DNA from: Brenneria izbisi
Lineage (GTDB): Bacteria; Pseudomonadota; Gammaproteobacteria; Enterobacterales; Enterobacteriaceae
DNA length: 52,679 nt
Assembly: GCF_025840185.1 (NCBI RefSeq)
Contig: NZ_JAMPJU010000017.1
Span: 1-52,679, forward strand
Reading direction: 5' to 3'
This document shows, in pieces, positions 19,487 to 27,182 of this stretch (position 1 is its first letter; every line of letters starts with the position of its first letter). The notes beneath the pieces were generated by a model that searched no databases, was not told where the DNA came from, and saw only the letters and a program-made list of their open reading frames with translations. Made by a program: the position numbers and the translations under genes.

Positions 19487-19683
19487 AGTTTATATACCCC
19501 GGCGATTTCCTGTCGATCATCCAGCGGGAAATTCATCAGCGGTTGCGCCATCGCATGAATGCGGCTGAACTGGAGCAATAGTTCCTGATGCCGTTCGTGG
19601 CTGAGTTGCAACGAATGCAGCGTCGCCATTTGTTGCAGATAGGCCGCCAGTACTTCGTTATCGATCGGTTTGGTTGACATCAT
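19483..19683 (-). CDS. hpxX: Small partner subunit HpxX (AtzG-like, DUF4089)
   Basis: A 66-residue, mostly helical protein ending [17 protein letters not shown], the GatC/AtzG-like tail that wraps the cognate amidase. ATG 19683 is preferred because GGGAG lies 6 bases upstream; an upstream in-frame TTG would include that site. The gene overlaps hpxY by 4 bp and lies 21 bp after hpxW, so W-X-Y-Z form one operon. Small size makes homology by eye weaker, but context is decisive. Confidence 0.85.
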   Translation of the reverse strand: MMSTKPIDNEVLAAYLQQMATLHSLQLSHERHQELLLQFSRIHAMAQPLMNFPLDDRQEIAGVYKL

Positions 19684-19704
19684 ATGTTCTCCCGGCAAAT
19701 AAAA

Positions 19705-21291
19705 TTAAAACCCTACGGCGCTGCCGTTGCTACGGGGATCGCTCGCCCCTTCCAGCATGCCGCTGGTATGGCGGACGATCGCGCCGGCATGCCCCACGGT
19801 TTCGCTGAAGTTGCCGAGTAGCTCAACGTCGTGGCCGAGCGAACGCAGCGCGTCAAGCGTCGCGGGTTTGAAACGATCTTCAAGTTTCAGGGTATCGGAC
19901 GACTGGCCCCAGGTTCTGCCCAGCAGCCAGCGCGGTGCGGTGATGGCCTGTTGCAGCGGCAAGCCCTGAATCACATGACGAATAAACAGCGCGGCCTGAG
20001 TTTGAGGTTGACCATCGCCGCCCATCGCGCCATATACCATGGTGCGGCCATCGGACAGACGCGCCGCTGCGGGGTTGAGCGTGTGGAACGGCTGTTTGCC
20101 GGGCTCCAGCGCCAGCAGATGATGGGGATCGAGGCTGAATGACGCGCCCCGGTTTTGCCAGAGTACGCCGGTGCCTGGCAGAACGATACCGCTGCCAAAC
20201 TCATGATAGATACTCTGGATGAAAGAGACGCAAAGCCCGCTGCTGTCGCACACGCCCATCCATACGGTGTCGCCGGGGCCTTTCCCCGCGCCCCACGGCG
20301 CCGCCTGACGGGTATTGATTTTTTCGGCCATGGCGCGGAGCGCGTTGGGCTCCAGCAACGCCTGGATATCCTGCGTGATCAACTGCGGATCGGTAATAAA
20401 GCGATCGCGTAGACCGAAAGCCAGCTTGGTGGATTCGACGATACGGTGGATCGTCTGGCTATCGCTTAAATCTTCCATCCCCAGGTGATCGGTCAAACCA
20501 AGAATGGCGAGGGAAACCAGCCCTTGCGTCGGCGGCGCAAGATTGTAAATATCCCCTTTGCTGTGTTTGAGGCACAGTGGCGCGGCGCGTTTGGCGCGAT
20601 AGCTCGCCAAATCCTCAGCGGTCAGCGGCATACCCAGTTGCGCCATCTGAGTGGCGAAGCGCTCTGCCAACGATCCCCGGTAAAAGCTGTCCAGTCCTTC
20701 CAGCGTCAGCAGCGTCAACGTATCCGCCAGATCGGGTTGGGTGAAACGGCTGCCTGCGCGCGGGATCGCGCCCTGCGGCATAAAAATGCGGCTGAATTCC
20801 TGAAAATCCGCCAGTTCGTGGTAGCGCTGCGTCAGCGCATCTTCCTGCGATTGGGTCACCGGGATACCGTCTGCGGCATAGCGGATCGCATCAGCCAGCA
20901 AACTGACCAACGGCAAGGGGGAACCGCCAAGTTCCTGTGAGAACGCCAGCGCTTCCTGCCAGCCGCCGACCGTACCGGCAACCGTTAAAGCGGCTTTAGG
21001 GCCGCGATGCGGGATGCGCGCTTCTCCCTGATAAAAATCTCGGCTGGCGAGGGAGCCCGCCGCACCGCTGGCATCAATGGCGATCGGCTCGCCATGCGGG
21101 GGTAAAATTAACCAGAATCCATCGCCGCCGAGTCCATTCATATGCGGATATACCACGGCGATGGTGGCCGCCGCCGCAACCATCGCTTCGATGGCATTGC
21201 CGCCTTCACGCAGGATGGTTTGCGCGCTGGCACTGGCCAGATGATGCGGGGTAACTGCCATACCCAGCGGTGCGGTATTACTTTGTATCAT
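19705..21291 (-). CDS. hpxW: Oxamate amidohydrolase proenzyme HpxW
   Basis: HpxW is an Ntn-hydrolase of the gamma-glutamyltransferase fold that hydrolyses oxamate to oxalate and ammonia. The 528-residue proenzyme has the GGT-like start HHLASASAQTILREGGNAIEA and MNGLGGDGFWL. The autoprocessing nucleophile is probably Thr342 in GPGDTVWMGV, and the small subunit carries FGSGIVLPGTGVLWQNRGA. No signal peptide is present, unlike periplasmic GGTs. It heads hpxWXYZ and is divergent from hpxU; a candidate HpxU operator lies in the shared 276-bp promoter region. Confidence 0.9.
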   Translation of the reverse strand: MIQSNTAPLGMAVTPHHLASASAQTILREGGNAIEAMVAAAATIAVVYPHMNGLGGDGFWLILPPHGEPIAIDASGAAGSLASRDFYQGEARIPHRGPKAALTVAGTVGGWQEALAFSQELGGSPLPLVSLLADAIRYAADGIPVTQSQEDALTQRYHELADFQEFSRIFMPQGAIPRAGSRFTQPDLADTLTLLTLEGLDSFYRGSLAERFATQMAQLGMPLTAEDLASYRAKRAAPLCLKHSKGDIYNLAPPTQGLVSLAILGLTDHLGMEDLSDSQTIHRIVESTKLAFGLRDRFITDPQLITQDIQALLEPNALRAMAEKINTRQAAPWGAGKGPGDTVWMGVCDSSGLCVSFIQSIYHEFGSGIVLPGTGVLWQNRGASFSLDPHHLLALEPGKQPFHTLNPAAARLSDGRTMVYGAMGGDGQPQTQAALFIRHVIQGLPLQQAITAPRWLLGRTWGQSSDTLKLEDRFKPATLDALRSLGHDVELLGNFSETVGHAGAIVRHTSGMLEGASDPRSNGSAVGF

Positions 21292-21510
21292 GCCGTTATT
21301 CCTTTTCTCTGTTCGGCTGTAGGGAGGAAGACGTTAAAACGGCTGGTTATGTCATTTTCGGTTATCGCCGTTTTTGTTCTGCATCGTGACGCGTTCTCAC
21401 TTTTGCTGTAGAGCTTCCAAGCAAACCCTGTTCCAGTTTTTTCATCACGAATGCCTATGAGGATAAAAATAGCCTGCCTGTGTTATGTTGCGATGAAATA
21501 AATGGTGAAG

Positions 21511-21528
21511 CTGAAACAAAAGTTGCAG
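21511..21528. promoter_or_regulatory. Candidate HpxU operator, site 1
   Basis: CTGAAACAAAAGTTGCAG is a pseudo-palindrome with one mismatch between its 7-bp arms and a 4-bp spacer. The reverse complement of site 2 at 22621-22638 is identical except for two spacer bases. It lies between the divergent hpxW and hpxU genes, 40 bp ahead of hpxU. Confidence 0.7.
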
Positions 21529-21567
21529 ACTGAGCCGGTGACAGACGGGCGGTACAGGTGATAAGGC

Positions 21568-22407
21568 ATGAAACAGATTGATGAACGGTTACGCGGACGC
21601 TACAGCGAACTTTCTCCTCAGGAGCAGCGCGTCGCGGATTTTATTTTCGATCACTTCGATGATTTGATTAGCTACAACAGCGCGGAACTGGCGCGGCTCA
21701 GCGGCGTCTCCAAGGCCACTGTCAGCCGTTTATTCAAACGCCTGGGCTACCCCAGTTATCGTGAGATGCGCGAGGAATTACGCACCTTGCGTCAGAGTGG
21801 CATGCCGCTGGCGGATAACCGTGATGCGGTGCAGGGCAATACCTTGCTGGCGCGGCACTATAAACAGGAAATGGCGAACCTGACGCAGTGGATGCAACAC
21901 ATTGATCCGCTACAGTTCAGCGCGGTGATTGAGGCAATGATGAAAGCCCGGCGTCTGTGTATTGTCGGTTTACGCAATAGCTATCCGGTGGCGTTGCACC
22001 TGCGTCAGCAACTGGTGCAGATCCGCCAACAGGTGATATTGCTGGCCCAACCGGGACAAACGTTGTCGGAAGAGTTAGTGGACTTGAACGCGCAGGATGT
22101 GGTGGTGGTGGTGGCGTTCCGCCGCCGTCCACGGCTTATCCAGCCTTTGCTGGCGCAATTGCACAAGCAAAAAGTCCCAACCATTGTGCTTTGTGAACCA
22201 CAGGCCAATGCCCTGTTGCCGCTGGCAAACTGGTCCTTGAGCGCGCCGCTGGATAGCGTCTCCGCCTTTGACAGCTATGCTTCCGCCATGAGCCTGGTGA
22301 ATTTGCTCAGTAACGCATTGCTGCATGAAATGCTGCGTGATGGGCGTCAGCGGATTCATCATATCGCCGATCTTTATAGGGAACTGGATGAACTGGAACA
22401 GCGATAA
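21568..22407 (+). CDS. hpxU: MurR/RpiR-family regulator HpxU
   Basis: This 279-residue regulator has an N-terminal RpiR helix-turn-helix (RLSGVSKATVSRLFKRLGYP, about residues 47-66) and a C-terminal SIS sugar-phosphate-type sensor domain (MMKARRLCIVGLRNSY onward to about 230). The name follows the RpiR-type regulator adjoining hpxWXYZ in related bacteria. It sits between the leftward hpxWXYZ and the rightward ABC-hpxJK genes, and near-identical 18-bp operators flank it on both sides. Repression relieved by a ureide or oxalurate is inference. Confidence 0.85.
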   Translation: MKQIDERLRGRYSELSPQEQRVADFIFDHFDDLISYNSAELARLSGVSKATVSRLFKRLGYPSYREMREELRTLRQSGMPLADNRDAVQGNTLLARHYKQEMANLTQWMQHIDPLQFSAVIEAMMKARRLCIVGLRNSYPVALHLRQQLVQIRQQVILLAQPGQTLSEELVDLNAQDVVVVVAFRRRPRLIQPLLAQLHKQKVPTIVLCEPQANALLPLANWSLSAPLDSVSAFDSYASAMSLVNLLSNALLHEMLRDGRQRIHHIADLYRELDELEQR

Positions 22408-22422
22408 CGGGGCGCAATAATG

Positions 22423-22442
22423 GTGCTTTTGCACTTTTTTAG
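22423..22442 (+). terminator. Short hairpin after hpxU
   Basis: GTGC-TTTT-GCAC followed by six T lies 17 bases after the hpxU stop. The stem is only 4-5 bp, so this is a weak intrinsic terminator. Confidence 0.4.
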
Positions 22443-22620
22443 GGCGAAATAGATCAGCTTTTTTGTTTTTGTCCGCGCCGCCAAGAGAAGAGCCATCGGT
22501 AGCCCCCCTTTTCATTTTCTCAATGATAGACCACAGATAGCGCTAAGCAGGAATGACGGATCGGCTCTGAGGGTGAAAAATCCACTTATCTTTGATTCTG
22601 GCATACTTTTTGCTTTATTT

Positions 22621-22638
22621 CTGCAACTATAGTTTCAG
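22621..22638. promoter_or_regulatory. Candidate HpxU operator, site 2
   Basis: CTGCAACTATAGTTTCAG is the inverted near-copy of site 1. A -10-like TATAGT sits inside it at 22628-22633, so a bound dimer would block the promoter of the ABC transporter genes that start at 22694. Confidence 0.7.
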
Positions 22639-22693
22639 TATTTGCTAATAAAGAATCTTTCGTTTCAATGTAACTTAACCGGGGACAGATACG

Positions 22694-23500
22694 ATGTTGA
22701 TCAATAAGCTGGGCATCAAAAAACGTTTACTGGCAATGGCGGCGGCTGTGCTGTTGATGGCACAGGCGGGCAGCGCGATGGCCGACCAATTACAAGATAT
22801 TGAAAAGCGCGGCGTGCTGCGCGTTGCCGTACCACAGGACTTCCCGCCATTTGGCTCCGTGGGAACCGATCTCCAGCCGCAAGGTTATGACATTGATATC
22901 GCGCGCTATCTGGCGCAGGAGATGAAACTAAAGTTACAACTGGTCCCCGTCACCAGCGCCAACCGTGTGCCTTATCTGCAAACCAATAAAGTGGATCTGG
23001 TGATCTCCAGTCTGGGCAAAAATGCCGAGCGTGAAAAAGTGATCGATTTCAGCCGCGCCTACGCACCGTTCTTCCTCGGCGTGTTTGGGCCGCAGGCAGG
23101 CGAAGTCGGCGCCCCGGAAGCATTAAAGGGTAAAAGCATTGGCGTAACGCGTGGCGCGGTGGAAGACATGGTGTTAACGGAGATCGCCCCGAAAGAGGCG
23201 CAAGTTAAACGTTACGAAGATAACAACACCACGCTGTCGGCCTACCTGTCCGGTCAGGTGGAGTATATCGCCACCGGGAATCTGGTGGTGGCGGCCATTG
23301 CCGAGCAGAATCCCGCTAAAGCCCCGGTTGCGAAATTTATGCTGAAAGATTCGCCGTGCTATATCGGCCTGAAAAAGAATGAACCCGCCCTGAAAGCCAA
23401 GGTCGATGCGTTGATTGAGCAGGCGTTAAAAGACAACACCCTCAATAGTCTGTCTGAAAAATGGCTGAAAGCGCCGCTGCCAGACAGCATCAAGGCATAA
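22694..23500 (+). CDS. Periplasmic solute-binding protein of a polar-solute ABC importer (SBP family 3)
   Basis: The 268-residue precursor has a signal peptide (MLINKLGIKKRLLAMAAAVL, cleavage about AMA-DQ near residue 30). The mature chain has the family-3 pattern of HisJ/GlnH: IEKRGVLRVAVPQDFPPFG, then GYDIDIARYLAQEM, NKVDLVISSL and KGKSIGVTRGAVEDMV. The amino acid/opine-binding fold is certain, the ligand is not. It is first of four genes (binding protein, two permeases, ATPase) set between hpxU and hpxJK, with a candidate HpxU operator in its promoter. That context points to an allantoin-related ureide or another purine-derived nitrogen compound. Confidence 0.9.
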   Translation: MLINKLGIKKRLLAMAAAVLLMAQAGSAMADQLQDIEKRGVLRVAVPQDFPPFGSVGTDLQPQGYDIDIARYLAQEMKLKLQLVPVTSANRVPYLQTNKVDLVISSLGKNAEREKVIDFSRAYAPFFLGVFGPQAGEVGAPEALKGKSIGVTRGAVEDMVLTEIAPKEAQVKRYEDNNTTLSAYLSGQVEYIATGNLVVAAIAEQNPAKAPVAKFMLKDSPCYIGLKKNEPALKAKVDALIEQALKDNTLNSLSEKWLKAPLPDSIKA

Positions 23501-23512
23501 GGGAGGCGCGCC

Positions 23513-24181
23513 ATGACCTATCAGCTTGATTTTGCGGCGCTATTGCCGTTCTGGACAGAACTGCTGGCAGGTTTGTGGGTGACCATTAAGCTGACGGTGA
23601 TGGCGACCATCGGCGGTATTGCCATCGGTATCTGTGGCGCGGCGTTGCGCAGCGGCAAGCCCTCTCTGGTCGGCAAACTATGGGGTATCTATGTTGAATT
23701 GATACGCAACACGCCGTTTGTAGTGCAATTGTTTTTCATCGTGTTTGGTTTGCCGAGTCTGGGCTGGAAACTCACCGCCGGAGAAGCCGCGTTACTGGCG
23801 ATGCTGATAAACCTGGGCGCTTACAGCACGGAAATCATTCGTGCCGGTATTCAGGTTACGCCGAAAGGCCAGTGGGAAGCCGCCCGGGTGCTTGGGCTGA
23901 CGCGCAGCCAGACCTTTTTCCGGGTCATCCTGCCGCCGTCGTTGCGGCGGGTTTACCCGGCGCTGGTAAGCCAGTGCATCATTGTGATGCTGGGATCGTC
24001 GGTAGTGTCGCAGGTTTCCTACGAGGAACTGACCTTTGCCGCCAACCTGATCCAATCACGAACTTTTCTGAGTTTTGAGGTGTATCTGGTGACCACGCTG
24101 TGCTATCTGGCGCTGTCCATCCTGATGCGACAACTGTTACTGCTGGCGGGCCGGCGCTTTCTGGGGATGGCAAAACAATGA
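23513..24181 (+). CDS. ABC importer permease, HisM/GlnP type (1)
   Basis: A 222-residue inner-membrane permease with about five helices. The amino-acid-permease signature GLWVTIKLTVMATIGGIAIG opens it, YVELIRNTPFVVQLFFIVFG follows, and the EAA loop is GQWEAARVLGLTRSQTFFRV. It begins 12 bp after the binding-protein stop and its TGA overlaps the ATG of the next permease, so translation is coupled. Confidence 0.92.
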   Translation: MTYQLDFAALLPFWTELLAGLWVTIKLTVMATIGGIAIGICGAALRSGKPSLVGKLWGIYVELIRNTPFVVQLFFIVFGLPSLGWKLTAGEAALLAMLINLGAYSTEIIRAGIQVTPKGQWEAARVLGLTRSQTFFRVILPPSLRRVYPALVSQCIIVMLGSSVVSQVSYEELTFAANLIQSRTFLSFEVYLVTTLCYLALSILMRQLLLLAGRRFLGMAKQ

Positions 24182-24834
24182 TGACATTCACTGACTGGGA
24201 TATTGTCCGCAACTTGCTGCTGGCGGCGCGCTGGACGCTGTTGTTATCGCTGACGGCGTTTATCGGCGGCGCGGTGGTGACGTTTCCGCTGATGCTGCTG
24301 CGTCTGACCAGACGCAAATGGCCGACGCGATTCATTCGGGTTTACTCCGAACTGTTTCAAGGCACGCCGCTGTTGATGCAACTGTTCCTCGCGTTCTTCG
24401 GTCTGGCGCTGTTCGGTATTGACGTCAGCCCCTGGACGGCGGCGGCGCTGGCGCTGACGCTGTTTACCAGCGCGTTTCTGGTGGACATCTGGTGCGGAAG
24501 CATAGAGGCGCTGCCGAAAGGCCAATGGGAAGCCTCGCGCTGTCTGGGACTGAGCTTTGGACAAACCCTCTATCGGGTGATTGCGCCACAGGCGATGCGC
24601 ATCGCCATTGCGCCGACGGTGGGATTTTCCGTGCAGGTGATTAAAGGCACGGCGCTGGCGTCGATTATCGGTTTTATCGAGTTGACGAAGGCGGGAACCA
24701 TGCTGAACAACGTGACTTATCAACCTTTCAAAGTCTTTGGCCTGGTGGCGCTGGGCTACTTCCTGATGTGTTATCCGCTTTCCTATTACAGCCGCTATCT
24801 GGAGAAGAAATTCAATGCCGCTCATCACCATTAA
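24178..24834 (+). CDS. ABC importer permease, HisM/GlnP type (2)
   Basis: The second permease, 218 residues, pairs with the first to form a heterodimeric channel. Family marks are FIRVYSELFQGTPLLMQLFL and the EAA loop GQWEASRCLGLSFGQTLYRV. The start ATG 24178 overlaps the upstream stop by 4 bp (a second ATG follows at 24181); a longer upstream frame exists but lies inside the first permease. It overlaps the ATPase gene by 20 bp. Confidence 0.92.
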   Translation: MMTFTDWDIVRNLLLAARWTLLLSLTAFIGGAVVTFPLMLLRLTRRKWPTRFIRVYSELFQGTPLLMQLFLAFFGLALFGIDVSPWTAAALALTLFTSAFLVDIWCGSIEALPKGQWEASRCLGLSFGQTLYRVIAPQAMRIAIAPTVGFSVQVIKGTALASIIGFIELTKAGTMLNNVTYQPFKVFGLVALGYFLMCYPLSYYSRYLEKKFNAAHHH

Positions 24835-25558
24835 TCAGGTACAGAAATATTACGGTCAGAATCATGTCCTGAAAGGCGTCGATCTGGATATTGAAATGGG
24901 TGAGGTGATCTCCATTATCGGCCGCAGCGGTTCGGGTAAAAGCACCTTGCTGCGCTGTATGAACGGCCTCGAAGGGTATCAGGAAGGCAGCATCAAGCTG
25001 GGCGGCATGACCGTGACCGATCGTGACTCGCAGGCGCGGGAGATCAGCCGCTCCGTAGGCATGGTATTCCAGAATTTCAATCTGTTCCCGCATATGACCG
25101 CGCTGGAAAACGTGATGCTGGCCCCACGCCGGGTACTGGGGAAAAGCGCCGCGGAATGCCGCGAACTGGGCGAACAGATGCTGAACAAAGTCGGGCTTGG
25201 CGAGCGTATCGACTATTACCCGGCTAATCTGTCCGGCGGTCAGCAGCAGCGGGTGGCGATTGCCCGGGCGCTGGCGATGACCCCGAAAGTGTTGCTGTGC
25301 GATGAAATCACCTCGGCGCTGGATCCTGAACTGGTAGGCGAGGTGTTGAAGGTGTTGGAGCAGCTTGCCGCAGAGGGCATGACGCTGATTCTGGTCACCC
25401 ATGAAATGAACTTCGCCAGAGAAGTCGGCGATCGGGTGGTATTCATGCATCAGGGCAAAGTCTGGGAGCAGGGCGACAGCAAAACGCTGTTCACCCACCC
25501 GCAGACCGCCGAACTCAAGCAGTTTATCGCTTCTGTACGCGGGCTTTCCGAGACTTAA
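24815..25558 (+). CDS. ABC importer ATPase, polar amino acid type
   Basis: A 247-residue ATPase of the HisP/GlnQ type: Walker A GRSGSGKST near residue 36, Q-loop MVFQNFNLFPHMTALENVM, signature LSGGQQQRVAIARALAM, Walker B VLLCDEITSALDPE and switch His THEMNFAREV. It completes the four-gene importer; its start overlaps the second permease by 20 bp. It is followed by a 379-bp gap before hpxJ. Confidence 0.94.
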   Translation: MPLITINQVQKYYGQNHVLKGVDLDIEMGEVISIIGRSGSGKSTLLRCMNGLEGYQEGSIKLGGMTVTDRDSQAREISRSVGMVFQNFNLFPHMTALENVMLAPRRVLGKSAAECRELGEQMLNKVGLGERIDYYPANLSGGQQQRVAIARALAMTPKVLLCDEITSALDPELVGEVLKVLEQLAAEGMTLILVTHEMNFAREVGDRVVFMHQGKVWEQGDSKTLFTHPQTAELKQFIASVRGLSET

Positions 25559-25680
25559 AGATTGATTAAAAAATAGCTGTCTCAGGTGGTGAGATTATTT
25601 CTCTGTTTTGGTTTTTCCCGGCGTAAGAAATCATGCTGAGGGGACAGTGAACGCCGAGTGAGCGACAGGACGTCGCGAAA

Positions 25681-25711
25681 GCCCGTGCCGCGCCGGGAGC
25701 GCGTCACGGGC
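25681..25711. repeat. GC-rich stem-loop in the hpxJ upstream region
   Basis: GCCCGTG (25681-25687) and CGCGC (25689-25693) pair with GCGCG (25699-25703) and CACGGGC (25705-25711) around a CGGGA loop with one C-T mismatch. It is too stable to be chance and lacks a T tract. Confidence 0.6.
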
Positions 25712-25779
25712 GGCTCGACGAGCGTTCGCTGGTCCCGAAGGCACCGCATAGCGGCATGATTTCAGCCACCAGCCTGGGT

Positions 25780-25810
25780 TCATAGGGCGGCGGCGATTGA
25801 GCCGCCCTAT
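25780..25810. repeat. Palindromic repeat CATAGGGCGGC
   Basis: CATAGGGCGGC and GCCGCCCTATG form an 11-bp perfect stem with a 9-nt loop. Together with 25681-25711 it suggests a dispersed extragenic palindromic element or a structured leader for hpxJ. Confidence 0.55.
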
Positions 25811-25937
25811 GTCGGGCGTGGCACAAGAGCCGCATAGAAAATCCACTATTTATCACGCACGAAATTTTCTCGTCACCGATATAGTTTTTCTGATTAATTC
25901 AGGGAACCAAGGTTCTCTGGGAAAGGAGCAAACTGCA

Positions 25938-27182
25938 ATGAACCATGACCTGTCCGCCCAGATCAATCCACCTCATCGCCTGCTGATGGGGCCGGGCCCC
26001 ATCAATGCCGATCCGCGCGTGTTACGGGCGATGGCCAGTCAACTGATTGGTCAGTACGACCCGGCGATGACCAATTATATGAATCAGGTGATGGCGCTTT
26101 ACCGTCAGCTATTCCGTACTGAAAACCGCTGGACGATGCTGGTGGACGGCACGTCGCGCGCCGGAATAGAAGCGGTTCTGCTGTCGGCCATTCGTCCCGG
26201 CGACAAAGTGTTGGTGCCGGTGTTTGGGCGTTTCGGTCACCTGTTGTGTGAAATCGCCCGTCGGTGCCGCGCGGAAGTGCATACCATCGAGGTGCCGTGG
26301 GGCGAAGTGTTCAGCCCTGAACAGATCGAAGACGCGATTAAAGCGGTACGTCCGCGCATTCTGCTGACGGTACAGGGCGACACATCCACCACCATGCTGC
26401 AACCGTTGGCCGAACTGGGCGATATCTGTCGTCGTCACGACGTCTTGTTTTATACCGACGCCACCGCCTCGTTCGGCGGAAACGAACTGGAGACGGATGC
26501 CTGGGGGCTGGATGCGGTATCCGCCGGGTTGCAAAAATGTCTCGGCGGGCCGTCCGGCAGCGCGCCGGTTACGCTCAGCCCACAGATGGAAGCGGTGATC
26601 CGCCGCCGTAAATGCGTTGAGCAAGGCATTCGCACCGATGCCCATCAGGATGGCGATGACGAAATGATCTATTCCAACTATTTCGATCTCGGCATGGTGA
26701 TGGATTATTGGGGGCCGGAGCGTCTGAACCATCACACGGAAGCCACCAGCATGTTGTTTGCCGCCCGCGAGTGCGCCCGCATTATTCTGGAAGAAGGTCT
26801 GGATCAATGTATCGCTCGTCATGCCTTGCACGGCAAAGCGCTGCTCGCCGGTATTCAGGGCATGGGGCTGAACACCTTCGGCGATCTCAATCACAAGATG
26901 AATAACGTGTTGGGCGTGGTGATCCCTGATGGGATCCACGGCGAGCAGGTGCGCAAAATCCTGCTGGATGACTTCGCCATTGAAATCGGCACCTCATTCG
27001 GCCCGTTGCAGGGCAAAATCTGGCGCATTGGCACGATGGGCTATAACGCGCGTAAAGATTGCGTGATGCAAACGCTGAGCGCACTGGAAGCGGTGCTGAA
27101 CCGTCTGGGATTCCGCTCGGTTCAGGGCGCGGCGCTACAGGCGGCCTGGAATTGCTATGCCAGCGATGAGGGATGTGCATGA
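25938..27182 (+). CDS. hpxJ: (S)-ureidoglycine--glyoxylate aminotransferase HpxJ
   Basis: A 414-residue class-V (alanine-glyoxylate type) PLP aminotransferase of the PucG/HpxJ group. It starts LLMGPGPINADPRVL, the family's N-terminal phosphate-binding lead. The PLP lysine lies in SAGLQKCLGGPSG and the Asp contacting the cofactor in LFYTDATASFGG. The reaction converts ureidoglycine plus glyoxylate to oxalurate and glycine, feeding the oxalurate steps of HpxWXYZ. Start ATG 25938 has AAAGGAG 7 bases upstream; a longer upstream frame would cross the GC-rich repeat and lacks family sequence. Its stop overlaps hpxK by 4 bp. Confidence 0.9.
   Translation: MNHDLSAQINPPHRLLMGPGPINADPRVLRAMASQLIGQYDPAMTNYMNQVMALYRQLFRTENRWTMLVDGTSRAGIEAVLLSAIRPGDKVLVPVFGRFGHLLCEIARRCRAEVHTIEVPWGEVFSPEQIEDAIKAVRPRILLTVQGDTSTTMLQPLAELGDICRRHDVLFYTDATASFGGNELETDAWGLDAVSAGLQKCLGGPSGSAPVTLSPQMEAVIRRRKCVEQGIRTDAHQDGDDEMIYSNYFDLGMVMDYWGPERLNHHTEATSMLFAARECARIILEEGLDQCIARHALHGKALLAGIQGMGLNTFGDLNHKMNNVLGVVIPDGIHGEQVRKILLDDFAIEIGTSFGPLQGKIWRIGTMGYNARKDCVMQTLSALEAVLNRLGFRSVQGAALQAAWNCYASDEGCA

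Larger units (their letters stand above)
25559..25937. other. Intergenic region before hpxJ with a GC-rich structured block
   Basis: No gene is supported. A roughly 190-bp GC-rich block (about 25640-25830) contains two strong hairpins and ends near a CATAGGGCGGC palindrome. Its last ~80 bp are AT-rich and probably contain the hpxJK promoter and an AAAGGAG ribosome-binding site. Confidence 0.6.

Noticed and set aside
25797..25937. N-terminal extension of hpxJ
   Set aside because: The in-frame extension crosses a GC-rich palindrome and an AAAGGAG site, and aminotransferases of this family begin near LLMGPGP.
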